A program made the position numbers and the translations under genes. The notes beneath the pieces were generated by a model. That model did not search any database. It worked only from the letters and a program-made list of their open reading frames with translations, and had not been told where the DNA came from. Shown in pieces: positions 17,968 through 27,608 of a DNA stretch of 64,000 nucleotides. Position 1 is the first letter of the stretch, and each line of letters opens with the position of its first letter. Origin of the DNA: JALHST01 sp963798435 (GTDB taxonomy: Bacteria; Bacteroidota; Bacteroidia; Flavobacteriales; Flavobacteriaceae); contig CAWCTF010000004.1 in assembly GCA_963798435.1 (NCBI GenBank), positions 496,001 to 560,000 of the forward strand. The letters run 5' to 3'.

Positions 17968-20715
17968 TTATACCATTTTTTCTGTAAAGGGGATGTTAGG
18001 ATTACCAATTTCGGCTATTAAGGCATTCAGGATTAAACGGAATTGGTTTAAAACAGCTGAATCTATTGTGTGGTCCTTGTTGCGGCCCCCAATATGGTCT
18101 TTAATCGCGAATCTTAAATATCCAGATTCTAAATTTTTGAACGTGATGATGCCTGCTTCGGCCTTGTCATATTCGATTGAATTTTGGTACAGGAGTGCAT
18201 AACATAGCAGTTGGAAGGCTTTACTATAATCGTACTCCGTACGAAGGGTGTTCCAGTCGGAAATCAATACGTTTTTAGATTCTACTTTCCCGGTTTTGTA
18301 GTCTATGATTCTCAGTGTGCCGTCTTTACTGTCGATGCGGTCTATTTTTCCTTTTAGGAAGACCGGATAATCTAGATCAGGTAGGTCAAGTCGTACTTTT
18401 AATTTTTCTTCCAACCCTATTATTTTAATTTGATGGCCTTCGATCCCGGCCACTTCAAGATCGATAAAATTTTCAAGGTATCTTACCATGACATTCAAAG
18501 CGATTAAATTCTTCCCTTTTAGAAGATTGCCTTCTTGATAATATTTTGCATAATGATGGTTGATCAGACCCCGTATCTTGGGCTTTGTGGCCGTTAAATT
18601 TTCAACAGTAAGATATTCATTTATCAAAGGGGTATATAAATCTTCTAAGGTATCATGTACAATGGTGCCAAAGGTATTTGCCGCCAAATTTTCTTCTACT
18701 TCTGCGGTTTCATCGATTCCCAGCAAATGTATCTTATAAAAATCAAGCGGATTTCGAATATAGGTACTCAGGGAGGAAGGTGAAAAACCACGTGCGGCGT
18801 GCTCCTTTATCAGCATTAATAATAAGGGGTCTTTCGCAATTACCTGCAAACCCTTTCTTGTTGGAAGAATGGTAGGCGTTGCAATGATTTCGGTTATATC
18901 GGGTGTTTTCGTACGATCAGTTAGCAATTGCGTTAGCAATCTACTTTTTTCACCACCTTCCAACACATCAGGTTCTGTATTGTACAGAAGATAAATGTTT
19001 TTTGCCCGTTGAAGAAGTCGGTAAAAATGGTAGGTATAAACGGCATCTTTCTCTTTGTAAGTGGGAAGTGCATAATGTATTTTTAAATCGAAGGGAAGAA
19101 AGGAGTTGTTTGATTTTCCCGAAGGTAGGATTCCCTCATTGACCGAGGTAATGATAACGGTCTCAAAATCGAGGTTTCGGCTTTCGAGCATCCCCATAAT
19201 CTGCAATCCTTCTAATGGGTCTCCTTGAAAGTCTAATTTCTCGGTAAGCATTAATTCCCGATAAAGACTTCGTAGTGATTTTAAATCTTTAATGAAATCA
19301 GTGGATTTAAGCAATTCAAGGATTTGATTGAACAGGGTATGAAAACGATATAGGTATTCCAATTCCAAGGCATCCCTTGAGTCATCGGGAACGTCCCTTA
19401 GCCGTTCAATGATTACTAGGCACCTTTTCACAAGAGCTATGGGGCTAGTGTTGCCCCTAAAAAACAACAAATCGAGATTGGGAGGCGTTTTGGAAAGTAG
19501 GGATTTTAACTTTTCAGGGCCCAGATACGTTAGGTTTCTATCTTTAATAATCGCCGTGATTTTATCTGCAGCGTTGGTCGTTTTGTAGGTCAATAGTCTA
19601 TGTATCGAAGGATGCGCCAGAAACTCAATAATATTTTGGTGGTACCAACCTTGTGGGTCTATGTTCAAATAAAGCTCCATAAACTGCTCGAACATGCCCG
19701 CCAACAGTGTGTTTTTCAAGGGATAGCCCATGGTAATATTTACTGCCTCGATTTCGGACGGGATTGCGTTCAAAATCGGATTTAACAAGGCTTCATCGCC
19801 AAGTACCAAGGCACTATTTTTAAGCGCATCAGGCCTATTTTTTTTTATTTCTTTTAATAAGCTACCTACGTATTTCGCCTGTGAAATATATTTGGGGACA
19901 CCGATTATCCTGATTTCTTTTTGGGCCGCATAGTGTTCGCTTATACCTTTTAAGGGATTATTTTTAAAAAAAGGCCATTGCTTCTTATATTTTCTTATAA
20001 AATATCCGGCATCATGAACCGGATCTTCCAAGAATTCGGCATCCAAGTCCCAATGGATTTCTCCCCGGCCTGAGGTGAGCATTTGTTGAATGATTTTACT
20101 TTCGGCTGTATTTAAGGCATTAAAGCCGATAAATACGTGGCTTTTTTGATTTTGCGCTAGGTAGTTTTCCAAATGCTCCCATGCTTTTCTATAGACGAGC
20201 CCCTGATAGCCAAGTCCTTGGGCTAAAAGTGATGTATTAAAGTCATAATATAGATTCTTAAGGCCTTTCCAGAAGCTGAGGTAATTCTCCATCATAGGAG
20301 TTTTTTTTGCCTCCACCGACCAAATCGAGACTTCCTGAATAGACGATAAATTCGAAAATATCGCAGTGGGATCTATAAGATGACGGTCAATTTCATTAAA
20401 ATCCTGTAGGAGGGTTTGACCCCATTTTGAATAGGCGTAAAAAGTGTCTTTTTCACCCTGGTCGGTTTTAAGATAGGTGCTATATAATTCGAATAGTAAT
20501 TGTGTATTCGAGGCATAACGAATTCCGGAGAGTCTTTCGATAAAACCTTCAATACTATAGATTTCTGGAGCAAAAATGGTTCTATTGGTTGCTTGGGCAA
20601 TGGCTTTTTTCAAAAAATGACCACTCCGTTTACTGGGTAGAACAAATACAATATCCTCGATACTTTGACGATATTCCAGAACATCGGCTACGACTCCTTC
20701 TATAAAACTTTGCAT
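17968..20715 (-). CDS. addB: AddB-like PD-(D/E)XK nuclease/helicase subunit
   Basis: AddB pairs with AddA to resect double-strand breaks and to degrade linear DNA. The 915-residue protein has the inactivated UvrD-like body (LPSKRSGHFLKKAIAQ at the N-terminus instead of a Walker A box) and a C-terminal PD-(D/E)XK nuclease: GTIVHDTLEDLY, then LKGKIDRIDSKDGTLRIIDYKTGKVE split over the active-site Asp and Lys. The cysteines of the iron-sulphur clamp seen in Bacillus AddB are not evident. Its AddA partner lies 2.8 kb upstream on the same strand, with ompA and kbl between. No other candidate subunit is in the window. Confidence 0.87.
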   Translation of the reverse strand: MQSFIEGVVADVLEYRQSIEDIVFVLPSKRSGHFLKKAIAQATNRTIFAPEIYSIEGFIERLSGIRYASNTQLLFELYSTYLKTDQGEKDTFYAYSKWGQTLLQDFNEIDRHLIDPTAIFSNLSSIQEVSIWSVEAKKTPMMENYLSFWKGLKNLYYDFNTSLLAQGLGYQGLVYRKAWEHLENYLAQNQKSHVFIGFNALNTAESKIIQQMLTSGRGEIHWDLDAEFLEDPVHDAGYFIRKYKKQWPFFKNNPLKGISEHYAAQKEIRIIGVPKYISQAKYVGSLLKEIKKNRPDALKNSALVLGDEALLNPILNAIPSEIEAVNITMGYPLKNTLLAGMFEQFMELYLNIDPQGWYHQNIIEFLAHPSIHRLLTYKTTNAADKITAIIKDRNLTYLGPEKLKSLLSKTPPNLDLLFFRGNTSPIALVKRCLVIIERLRDVPDDSRDALELEYLYRFHTLFNQILELLKSTDFIKDLKSLRSLYRELMLTEKLDFQGDPLEGLQIMGMLESRNLDFETVIITSVNEGILPSGKSNNSFLPFDLKIHYALPTYKEKDAVYTYHFYRLLQRAKNIYLLYNTEPDVLEGGEKSRLLTQLLTDRTKTPDITEIIATPTILPTRKGLQVIAKDPLLLMLIKEHAARGFSPSSLSTYIRNPLDFYKIHLLGIDETAEVEENLAANTFGTIVHDTLEDLYTPLINEYLTVENLTATKPKIRGLINHHYAKYYQEGNLLKGKNLIALNVMVRYLENFIDLEVAGIEGHQIKIIGLEEKLKVRLDLPDLDYPVFLKGKIDRIDSKDGTLRIIDYKTGKVESKNVLISDWNTLRTEYDYSKAFQLLCYALLYQNSIEYDKAEAGIITFKNLESGYLRFAIKDHIGGRNKDHTIDSAVLNQFRLILNALIAEIGNPNIPFTEKMV

Positions 20716-20770
20716 GCTTAAAAGTAACCTATATACTAGAATCTTAAAGGTTCTTGCTTACAAAACAGGC

Positions 20771-20806
20771 AAAAAAAAATGCCGTCCCGAATTTTCGGGA
20801 CGGCAT
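20771..20806 (-). terminator. Intrinsic terminator of the ompA transcript
   Basis: On the minus strand a strong stem (AATGCCGTCCCGAA with TTCGGGACGGCATT) is followed directly by nine T residues. It lies about 30 bp after the ompA stop and separates that gene from addB. Confidence 0.9.
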
Positions 20807-20834
20807 TCTTAGTATGATGAAGTGTGAGAGCTCC

Positions 20835-22175
20835 TTATTTTATTAAGTTAATCTCAACCCTTCTGTTTTCAGCTCTTCCTTTAGAGGTGTTATTGGTAGC
20901 AATTGGTTTTGCTTCACCAAATCCTATAGCGGTCAACCTACCGGCTGGTACACCTTCCTTAATTAGGAAGTCCCTTACCGAGTTGGCTCGTTTTTCAGAT
21001 AATTCTTGGTTCAACTTGTCGCTACCTACACTATCGGTATGTCCTTCTACTGTAAATTTAGCAGTTGGATACTCATTCAATATTCTGATGATGTCAACAA
21101 ATACACCAGTTGAAGCAGGCTTAAGAGTGGCTTTACCAGTATCGAACAAAATAGTCCTTGCATAGTCGTTCAATTGTTTTTGAACTTCAACAGTAACTTC
21201 AGGACATCCTTTGTTAGCAACGGTTCCAGGAACGTCTGGACATTGATCATCTTTATCCAATACTCCGTCACCGTCAGCATCTGGCCATGGGCAACCTTTG
21301 TTGGCAGCTGGACCAGCTTCATTAGGACAAGCATCATCTTTATCAGCAACACCGTCACCGTCAGCATCTGGACAACCAGCTAGGGCAGCAAGACCAGCTT
21401 CATTAGGACAAGCATCATCTTTATCGGCAACACCGTCACCGTCAGCATCTGGACAACCATTCATTTCTTTAGAACCAGCTTCATTAGGACATGCATCCTT
21501 GCTATCTTCGATGCCATCGCCATCAGAATCAGGACAACCATTGAAAGCGGCCAAACCAGCAACTTCAGGACAAGCATCGTCTTTATCGTAGATACCATCA
21601 CCATCGGTATCAGTACCGCCAAATTTAACGGCGATACCAGCCATGTGCTGCCAATGTTTTGGCAAATAATCTTCGAAAGCGTGTTTGTAAGCGGTTTGAA
21701 CGGTAAGGCCAACATTCTCAGTAAACCAGAAGTTGATACCAATACCACCGTTAACAGTTCCAGCACCGATTTCATCTACCCAGGTATAACCACCACCGAT
21801 TTCGATGAAAGGATCAATAGCAGTTTCCTTTAGGAAATTGTATTTAATAGTACCATCGATACCATAGTATGAAAAATCGTCAACCGCAGTATCACCGAAC
21901 TTACTAATTTTGTTCAAGGAACCTCTAGCTCCAACGGAAAATCCACTACCAACTGACTTTGATAGACCAACATAAGAAATAGATGGAAGAATGTTCCAGT
22001 GGTCATTTGCATTGAAGAACTCATTACCAAAAGAACTTACATCACCTGTTGGATATACGTCTATGGCGTTTACCCCGAAGCTTACTTGCCAAGGGTTATT
22101 CTCGTCTTGCGCTTGTATGTTGTTAAAACCTACAACCAGTAGGGCAACAACCAATAATTTGCTAAGATGTTTCAT
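20835..22175 (-). CDS. OmpA family outer membrane protein with TSP3 calcium-binding repeats
   Basis: The 446-residue precursor has a signal peptide ending around NNIQA-Q, an N-terminal beta-barrel of about 165 residues, a linker of five thrombospondin type 3 repeats (roughly residues 188-325; each has DxDGDGxxDxxDxCP), and a C-terminal OmpA peptidoglycan-binding domain with TVEGHTDSVGSDKLNQELSE. This is the abundant OprF-like porin of flavobacteria, anchoring the outer membrane to the wall. The start is the ATG at 22175; an upstream TTG is less likely. A near-perfect promoter lies in front and a strong terminator behind, which fits high, independent expression. Confidence 0.95.
   Translation of the reverse strand: MKHLSKLLVVALLVVGFNNIQAQDENNPWQVSFGVNAIDVYPTGDVSSFGNEFFNANDHWNILPSISYVGLSKSVGSGFSVGARGSLNKISKFGDTAVDDFSYYGIDGTIKYNFLKETAIDPFIEIGGGYTWVDEIGAGTVNGGIGINFWFTENVGLTVQTAYKHAFEDYLPKHWQHMAGIAVKFGGTDTDGDGIYDKDDACPEVAGLAAFNGCPDSDGDGIEDSKDACPNEAGSKEMNGCPDADGDGVADKDDACPNEAGLAALAGCPDADGDGVADKDDACPNEAGPAANKGCPWPDADGDGVLDKDDQCPDVPGTVANKGCPEVTVEVQKQLNDYARTILFDTGKATLKPASTGVFVDIIRILNEYPTAKFTVEGHTDSVGSDKLNQELSEKRANSVRDFLIKEGVPAGRLTAIGFGEAKPIATNNTSKGRAENRRVEINLIK
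21201..21614 (-). repeat. Tandem TSP3 repeat block inside ompA (about 81-bp units)
   Basis: Five DNA units of 81-87 bp encode the calcium-binding repeats. The two central units, around 21311 and 21392, differ by about one base over more than 60 bp, which suggests recent duplication or gene conversion. Unit number could vary by slippage. Confidence 0.85.
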
Positions 22176-22209
22176 GTTCAAATTTTTAAGTTTAAGTGTT
22201 TATTAGCTG

Positions 22210-22241
22210 CAAATGTAAGTTGTTAAATATTATTAACAAAA
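22210..22241 (-). promoter_or_regulatory. Promoter of ompA (TTTTG - 19 bp - TACATTTG)
   Basis: On the minus strand TTTTG (22241-22237) is followed after 19 bp by TACATTTG (22217-22210). This is a full match to the Bacteroidetes primary sigma factor consensus (TTTG, about 19 bp, TAnnTTTG). It predicts a start near 22205 and a leader of about 30 nt. Confidence 0.85.
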
Positions 22242-22288
22242 TCAATTTCCTATTTTTTTTAACGCTTTTAATAGAAGAAATAAGGCAT

Positions 22289-23482
22289 TTAAACGATTTT
22301 AAGGTGCTTTCCTATTTCAATAAACGCCTGAATGGCCTTGTCTAAATGTTCGATTTTATGCGCTGCGGATAGCTGAACACGTATTCTCGCCATGTTTTTA
22401 GGCACTACAGGGTAGAAAAATCCGATGACATAGATGCCTTTTTGCAGCAACAAATCTGCCATTTGTTGGGCAAGTTTCGCATCATAGAGCATTACCGGGA
22501 CTATTGCCGAATCGCCATCAATGATATCAAAGCCTGCTTTTTTCATGCCTTCCTTAAAATATTCCGTATTTTTTTGCAGTTTGTCACGCAATGTAGTATC
22601 CGTTGAAAGCATTTCAAAAACTTTGATCGAAGCGCCAACGATGGCCGGGGCCAAGGAGTTTGAAAATAAATAGGGCCTAGAACGTTGCCTTAGAATTTCT
22701 ATGATCTCCTTTTTCCCCGTGGTGTAGCCACCCATTGCCCCACCCAAAGCTTTCCCGAGCGTTCCGGTAATAATATCGATTCTGCCCATAACCCCCTTTT
22801 CTTCCGGAGTCCCTCTCCCTGTTTTACCAATAAAACCTGCCGCATGGCATTCATCAACCATTACCATAGCGTCGTATCGATCTGCCAATTCACAGATGTG
22901 ATCCAATGGGGCCACCAGTCCATCCATCGAAAAAACACCATCGGTGACGATTATCTTGAATCGCGCCTTATCGGCAGTTGCCTGTTGTAGTTGCTTTTCG
23001 AGGTCGGCCATATCACTATTTGCATACCGATATCTTTTTGCTTTGCACAAACGAACCCCATCTATTATCGAGGCATGGTTTAGTGCATCTGATATAATGG
23101 CATCCTCCGAAGATAATAAGGGCTCGAAAACACCCCCATTTGCATCGAATGCAGCTGCGTATAGGATGGTATCCTCGGTGCCGTAAAAATCGGATATTTT
23201 TTGTTCCAGTATTTTATGTATGTCCTGGGTGCCGCAAATAAAGCGAACCGATGACATTCCGAAGCCATGGGTATCAAGGGTATCTTTTGCCGCTTGCACG
23301 ACTTCTGGATGGGAAGACAGGCCTAGATAATTGTTGGCACAAAAATTTATTACTTCCTCACCCGTTGAAATTTTGATCGCCGCATCCTGTGGCGAAATAA
23401 TAATCCGTTCTTTTTTAAATAGGCCCTCTGATTTGATGGAGGCCAATTCTTTTTCTAAGTGGTCCTTAATTTTTCCGTACAT
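22289..23482 (-). CDS. kbl: Glycine C-acetyltransferase (2-amino-3-ketobutyrate CoA ligase)
   Basis: Kbl converts 2-amino-3-ketobutyrate and CoA to glycine and acetyl-CoA in threonine breakdown, using PLP. The 397-residue protein is an alpha-oxoamine synthase: NYLGLSSHPEV, GFGMSSVRFICGT, DECHAAGFIGKTGRGTPE, and the PLP Lys in ITGTLGKALGGAMGGY. The sequence RFICGTQDIHK separates it from serine palmitoyltransferase and 8-amino-7-oxononanoate synthase. Threonine dehydrogenase is not in the window. It begins only 8 bp after the addA stop, so it is probably co-transcribed with addA. Confidence 0.92.
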   Translation of the reverse strand: MYGKIKDHLEKELASIKSEGLFKKERIIISPQDAAIKISTGEEVINFCANNYLGLSSHPEVVQAAKDTLDTHGFGMSSVRFICGTQDIHKILEQKISDFYGTEDTILYAAAFDANGGVFEPLLSSEDAIISDALNHASIIDGVRLCKAKRYRYANSDMADLEKQLQQATADKARFKIIVTDGVFSMDGLVAPLDHICELADRYDAMVMVDECHAAGFIGKTGRGTPEEKGVMGRIDIITGTLGKALGGAMGGYTTGKKEIIEILRQRSRPYLFSNSLAPAIVGASIKVFEMLSTDTTLRDKLQKNTEYFKEGMKKAGFDIIDGDSAIVPVMLYDAKLAQQMADLLLQKGIYVIGFFYPVVPKNMARIRVQLSAAHKIEHLDKAIQAFIEIGKHLKIV

Positions 23483-23490
23483 ATTCGTAG

Positions 23491-26400
23491 CTAAATAAAT
23501 TGTGGTTGTATTGATTCGTTTATATAGACAATTATTTTATTTTCGACCTGGTATCCCATAGTTTCAAGACTCTCTGCATAATTCGTAAGCTGATCGCGAT
23601 AGGCCGCTTTCTCCTGGCCGGTTTTATAGTCGATCAAAGTAGCACGGTTATTCTTTATAACAATTCGATCAGGGCGAATGATGGACCCATCTTCCGTAAT
23701 GATATCCCTTTCGTTCAAGACTTCATTGCCTTGGGCGAAATAAGGTCTTAATGCAGCGTGATCGAGGATTTGCCTGATGGTTACTTCGAGGTCATATATT
23801 TCCCCTTGTGCAAGATCTCCATTTTGATGTAAAGTAGCAAGGGCGTCGCCGATATCTTTTTCACTTTTGATAAGGCCCATAATATGGTGTATGAGATTGC
23901 CGCGAGTACGCGCATCCTGTACCTCGGTATCCCATAAGGTCCCTGATTTGGTTAAAATCCTAAAACTTGCCCGTTCCTTAAAGGAATATGGAAACTTGAT
24001 ATTTTCATGATGCCTACATGGTTCATTTTTCTGGGATTCTGCCAAGTTTCCAAAGGAATAGCATAATTGTTGCCCATTCCAGCGCATCTTCTCCTGAAGA
24101 TAATGGATGAACAGTCCAGAATAGCGATCGGTCTTCGGTTCCCCTTTTGTAGTCACGTCTTTCTCGGTAATTATGAAGACCGCATTGATGGCACGCGTTA
24201 GGGCAACATACAGAACATTAAATGCATCCAATTCTAATTTATGCTGCTCTTGATTATAGAGGTCGGCTGCGACCGTACTGTATTCCAGGACCTCTTTTTT
24301 CTTGCTAATCAAAAGTTCCTCAAAACCATGAAAGTCCTGCTTTTCTACCGGCAACCACAATTTGGGGTCTATTTCCTTATGGATAGGCGTATTTGCAAAG
24401 GGAAAAATCACAACCGGAAATTCCAGACCTTTGGCCTTATGCACCGACATGATTTGGAGGGCCTCCATGTTTTCTGGGGCCGCGATACCCAATCGGTCAT
24501 TTTTCTTTTCCCAATAGGTCAAAAATGTCTGATTACCGGTCCCAAGTCGTCTTTCGACTTCAAAAACCACCTCCATAAAATATAGGATATGGGCATCAGA
24601 ATCGGGGACGAGCTGAAACTGTCTTATTGCATATTCAAGCCCGTCATATACAGAGACCTTGCTCAAGTAATCAAGGTCAAAACCATATTCTGAAATCAAG
24701 TAACTTGCCAAAGAAGAAAGCCGCTTTTGAATAAATGCGTGTTTGTTTTCTTTCTCTGACGCCAAAAAAGCAAGTAGGTTAAATTTAGTTTCCTGGTCAC
24801 TGGGCTGCATTGTCAGGCGAATCAAGTTCACTAAAAAGTTGACTTTCGGGCTTGACTTGATAAGTAATGAATCGGGAGATATTACGGGAATTCCCTGTTG
24901 AGTGAGAAAATCCGCTAGAAGGATACCGTTTTTATTGTCCCTTACCAAGAGTGCGATGTCACTTAGGGCATAGTGCTTTTCAAGGGCAAATTCAATCGTT
25001 TTTTGTACCTCCCTGCAGTACAGTTCATCAAGTTTCTGGTCATCATCGACCTCGATAAAATTAAGTTGAACCAACCCACCTGTTTGAGAAGTATGTTCCT
25101 GTTGGTTCCCCTCCTTGAACAAATATTGGTATATGTCTGCGTTTAGAAAAGGTGCGGTCACCGAAAAAAAAGAGTTGTTGAAATTGACGATTTCTTGTTT
25201 GCTACGATAGTTGCGGGGTAGATTTTTTATTATGGGTGTTTTAATAAAGGGATTATGGCGCGCATTAACAAGGCTTAATAATTGCTCTGCTCTGCCGCCA
25301 CGCCATCGGTAGATTGCTTGTTTTGCATCACCTACTAAAAAAACAGAGCCTAAATTGCCTTGATCATCCAGGCTTTCTAGCGCATTGCTTATAAGTGGGA
25401 TTAGATTGTTCCATTGCATGACCGAAGTATCCTGAAATTCGTCAATGAAATAATGACGATATTTTTCGCCCAATCGTTCATAGATAAAAGGTGCAGGCTG
25501 CTCTTTGATCTCATTCGATATGATGACATTAAAATCTGAAATTGAAATTTGATCGCGCTTTGCAAGCAGGGTCCTTATCTCTTGCTGTATGGCATTGAGT
25601 ACCGTCAATGGGACGACGTTGCTATAGGCGTTCTTAAGTAATGACAAATGCATATACCGTGTGCGTATGGTATTAAAAAGCGCTATGAACCTTGGCGTAA
25701 GCGCATCGATCGTCAACTTTATATCAGCGGGGCAGTTTTTAATGTACAGTGGGGAATTTTCGAAATCGTTTTTCCATCCCGCAACGAAATTGATCGTTGG
25801 TTTTTGCGACTTTAGAAGCACCATGAACTCGGGAAATTGCTTCTTATAGAAATCTCCAAATTCCAATCCACTCTCTGAAATGAGATCCAAAACTTCCGTA
25901 GCATCGTCAATTGTGGCTTTCTCAGCTGATAAAATGCCTTTCCGAAGTACTTTTTTAAGTCCCAAGAAATCGGACAGGGGTCTGTTTTGAAGTTTTTTTA
26001 AATGGGGCGACTGATTTTCATTGAATAGGAGCTTGCCAAATTTATTCAAATCATAACCAATGTCCCAACTTTTGTTGTCGTCGATTTTTTCAAGTGCAAA
26101 ATCAATGAGCACTTTAGTCAGTTCGGCATCGGTCCCTGCTCTGTCGATTAACAAATCTACCGCTTCCGACAATAAAAGATCATTATCCAGCAACACCTCA
26201 AAATTTTGGGGCAATTTAAGATCATGGGCAAACGTCCGAATCAACCGATGGGTAAATTTATCGATGGTAGAGATGTCGAAAAAAGAATAATTGTGGAGTA
26301 TTTCCTTTAAGGCCGATCGTGCTCGTTGTTGCAGGCTGAAAGCATCAATTTGCAGTTCCAAGGAAAGTTCAGTGAACATTCCTAATGATTTTTTTGGTAT

Positions 26401-26601
26401 TTCTATAAGACCAAAATCGTGTAAGCTATCTAGGATACGGTGCTTCATTTCGTTCACTGCCTTGTTGGTGAACGTTATGGCTAAAATTTGCCGGTAGCCT
26501 TTGGGTTGGGTAAGTATTATTGCAAGATATTCCTTGGCCAATGTATACGTCTTGCCAGAACCAGCAGAGGCATTGTAAATTTTAAAAGAAGCGTCTTGCA
26601 C
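23491..26601 (-). CDS. addA: AddA-like UvrD helicase/nuclease
   Basis: AddA is the helicase motor and second nuclease of the AddAB break-repair complex. The 1036-residue protein has helicase motif I at the N-terminus (YNASAGSGKTYTLAKEY), motif Ia (AITFTNKAVNEMKHR), motif II (YFIDEFQDTSVMQW), motif III (VGDAKQAIYRWRGG), and motifs V-VI (IMSVHKAKGLEFPVVIF, VLYVALTRA). A C-terminal RecB-like nuclease follows (RPDRIVIKNNRATLIDYKTG). The best start is a GTG at 26601 (MQDASFKIY); no ATG fits. The gene is divergent from sod. Confidence 0.92.
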   Translation of the reverse strand: MQDASFKIYNASAGSGKTYTLAKEYLAIILTQPKGYRQILAITFTNKAVNEMKHRILDSLHDFGLIEIPKKSLGMFTELSLELQIDAFSLQQRARSALKEILHNYSFFDISTIDKFTHRLIRTFAHDLKLPQNFEVLLDNDLLLSEAVDLLIDRAGTDAELTKVLIDFALEKIDDNKSWDIGYDLNKFGKLLFNENQSPHLKKLQNRPLSDFLGLKKVLRKGILSAEKATIDDATEVLDLISESGLEFGDFYKKQFPEFMVLLKSQKPTINFVAGWKNDFENSPLYIKNCPADIKLTIDALTPRFIALFNTIRTRYMHLSLLKNAYSNVVPLTVLNAIQQEIRTLLAKRDQISISDFNVIISNEIKEQPAPFIYERLGEKYRHYFIDEFQDTSVMQWNNLIPLISNALESLDDQGNLGSVFLVGDAKQAIYRWRGGRAEQLLSLVNARHNPFIKTPIIKNLPRNYRSKQEIVNFNNSFFSVTAPFLNADIYQYLFKEGNQQEHTSQTGGLVQLNFIEVDDDQKLDELYCREVQKTIEFALEKHYALSDIALLVRDNKNGILLADFLTQQGIPVISPDSLLIKSSPKVNFLVNLIRLTMQPSDQETKFNLLAFLASEKENKHAFIQKRLSSLASYLISEYGFDLDYLSKVSVYDGLEYAIRQFQLVPDSDAHILYFMEVVFEVERRLGTGNQTFLTYWEKKNDRLGIAAPENMEALQIMSVHKAKGLEFPVVIFPFANTPIHKEIDPKLWLPVEKQDFHGFEELLISKKKEVLEYSTVAADLYNQEQHKLELDAFNVLYVALTRAINAVFIITEKDVTTKGEPKTDRYSGLFIHYLQEKMRWNGQQLCYSFGNLAESQKNEPCRHHENIKFPYSFKERASFRILTKSGTLWDTEVQDARTRGNLIHHIMGLIKSEKDIGDALATLHQNGDLAQGEIYDLEVTIRQILDHAALRPYFAQGNEVLNERDIITEDGSIIRPDRIVIKNNRATLIDYKTGQEKAAYRDQLTNYAESLETMGYQVENKIIVYINESIQPQFI

Positions 26602-26677
26602 CTGATTTTAGTCGCAAAATACGCAATCTTCTACAGTTCTTAACATATTATTAATGGAATGTAATTGTTAAAAAACG

Positions 26678-26685
26678 TAAATTTG
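26678..26685 (+). promoter_or_regulatory. Candidate -7 promoter box of sod
   Basis: TAAATTTG matches TAnnTTTG exactly, 35 bp before the sod ATG. No convincing -33 box is visible. The leader would be short and very A-rich. Confidence 0.55.
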
Positions 26686-26720
26686 GAATTAATGATTATT
26701 TAACTTAAAAAAATAAAATT

Positions 26721-27329
26721 ATGGCTTTTGAATTACCAAAATTACCCTATGCCTATGACGCACTGGAACCATATATTGATGCTAGAACAATGGAAATACA
26801 TTATACAAAGCATCATAACGGCTACACTACCAATTTAAACAATGCCATCAAAGGCACCGAACTAGAAAATAAGTCTATTTTAGATATTCTCAAGAATTTA
26901 GACATGTCAAATACGGCAGTTCGAAATAATGGAGGCGGATTTTATAATCATTCACTTTTTTGGTCGATAATGTCTGCGAAAGGTGGTGGAAAACCTTCCG
27001 GCGACTTAGCGAAGGCCATTGACGATGCCTTTGGATCTTTTGACGCTTTCAAAGAAAAATTCAGTAGTGCGGCCGGAACGCGATTTGGATCAGGATGGGC
27101 TTGGTTATGCGTCCACAAGGGAGGGAAGGTAGAGATATGCTCTACGCCAAACCAGGATAATCCACTAATGCCGAATACAGGCTGTGGAGGTTTCCCCATT
27201 TTGGGAATCGATGTTTGGGAACATGCCTATTATCTAAATTATCAGAATAGAAGGCCCGACTATGTTGGAGCGTTTTATAATATCATCAATTGGGATAAAG
27301 TTGCCGAACTTTATAAGGAGAACAAATAA
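26721..27329 (+). CDS. sod: Superoxide dismutase (Fe/Mn family)
   Basis: The enzyme converts superoxide to oxygen and hydrogen peroxide. The 202-residue protein contains all four metal ligands: His in MEIHYTKHHNGY, His in FYNHSLFWSIM, and Asp and His in DVWEHAYYLNYQNRRPDYV. The length is normal and no signal peptide is present, so it is cytoplasmic. Fe and Mn forms cannot be told apart with confidence by eye. It is monocistronic: its own -7 box lies upstream and a strong terminator follows. Confidence 0.96.
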   Translation: MAFELPKLPYAYDALEPYIDARTMEIHYTKHHNGYTTNLNNAIKGTELENKSILDILKNLDMSNTAVRNNGGGFYNHSLFWSIMSAKGGGKPSGDLAKAIDDAFGSFDAFKEKFSSAAGTRFGSGWAWLCVHKGGKVEICSTPNQDNPLMPNTGCGGFPILGIDVWEHAYYLNYQNRRPDYVGAFYNIINWDKVAELYKENK

Positions 27330-27354
27330 GGATCACAACCGGTACATTTAATAG

Positions 27355-27385
27355 AACCTTTCATTGAAAATGAAAGGTTTTTTTT
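27355..27385 (+). terminator. Intrinsic terminator of sod
   Basis: An 11-bp perfect stem (AACCTTTCATT with AATGAAAGGTT) with a 3-nt loop runs into eight T residues, 26 bp after the sod stop. Confidence 0.92.
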
Positions 27386-27403
27386 GGCCTTTTTGCCAAA
27401 TAG

Positions 27404-27473
27404 AAAAGGGCGGAGAAGTCTCCGCCCTTTTCGTCCCAAATCTTACCATAAACTTAACCTACTTATGCTATGG
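27404..27473 (-). ncRNA. Putative small RNA, copy 1
   Basis: Read on the minus strand, the element begins CCATAGCATAAGTAGGTTAA, runs 39 nt to GATTTGGG, then an A-rich linker, a perfect GC-rich hairpin (GGGCGGAGA with TCTCCGCCC) and four T residues. The core differs from the other three copies at one base only (TTTATGG instead of TTCATGG). A promoter-like TAATTTAG lies 5 bp before the core (27479-27486). Together these make a free-standing RNA of about 70 nt. I do not recognise the family. Its terminator faces that of sod. Confidence 0.7.
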
Positions 27474-27608
27474 CGATACTAAATTACTGGTATTGTGACA
27501 AATAAAAAAGAAATTTTAAGAAATATTAGTATAATTTTCTTTAAGAAATGCCTTCAATCCTAGTTTAAAAGTCGAGGAGAAGCCTTTAATCAATTGGGTA
27601 TCAGCAAT

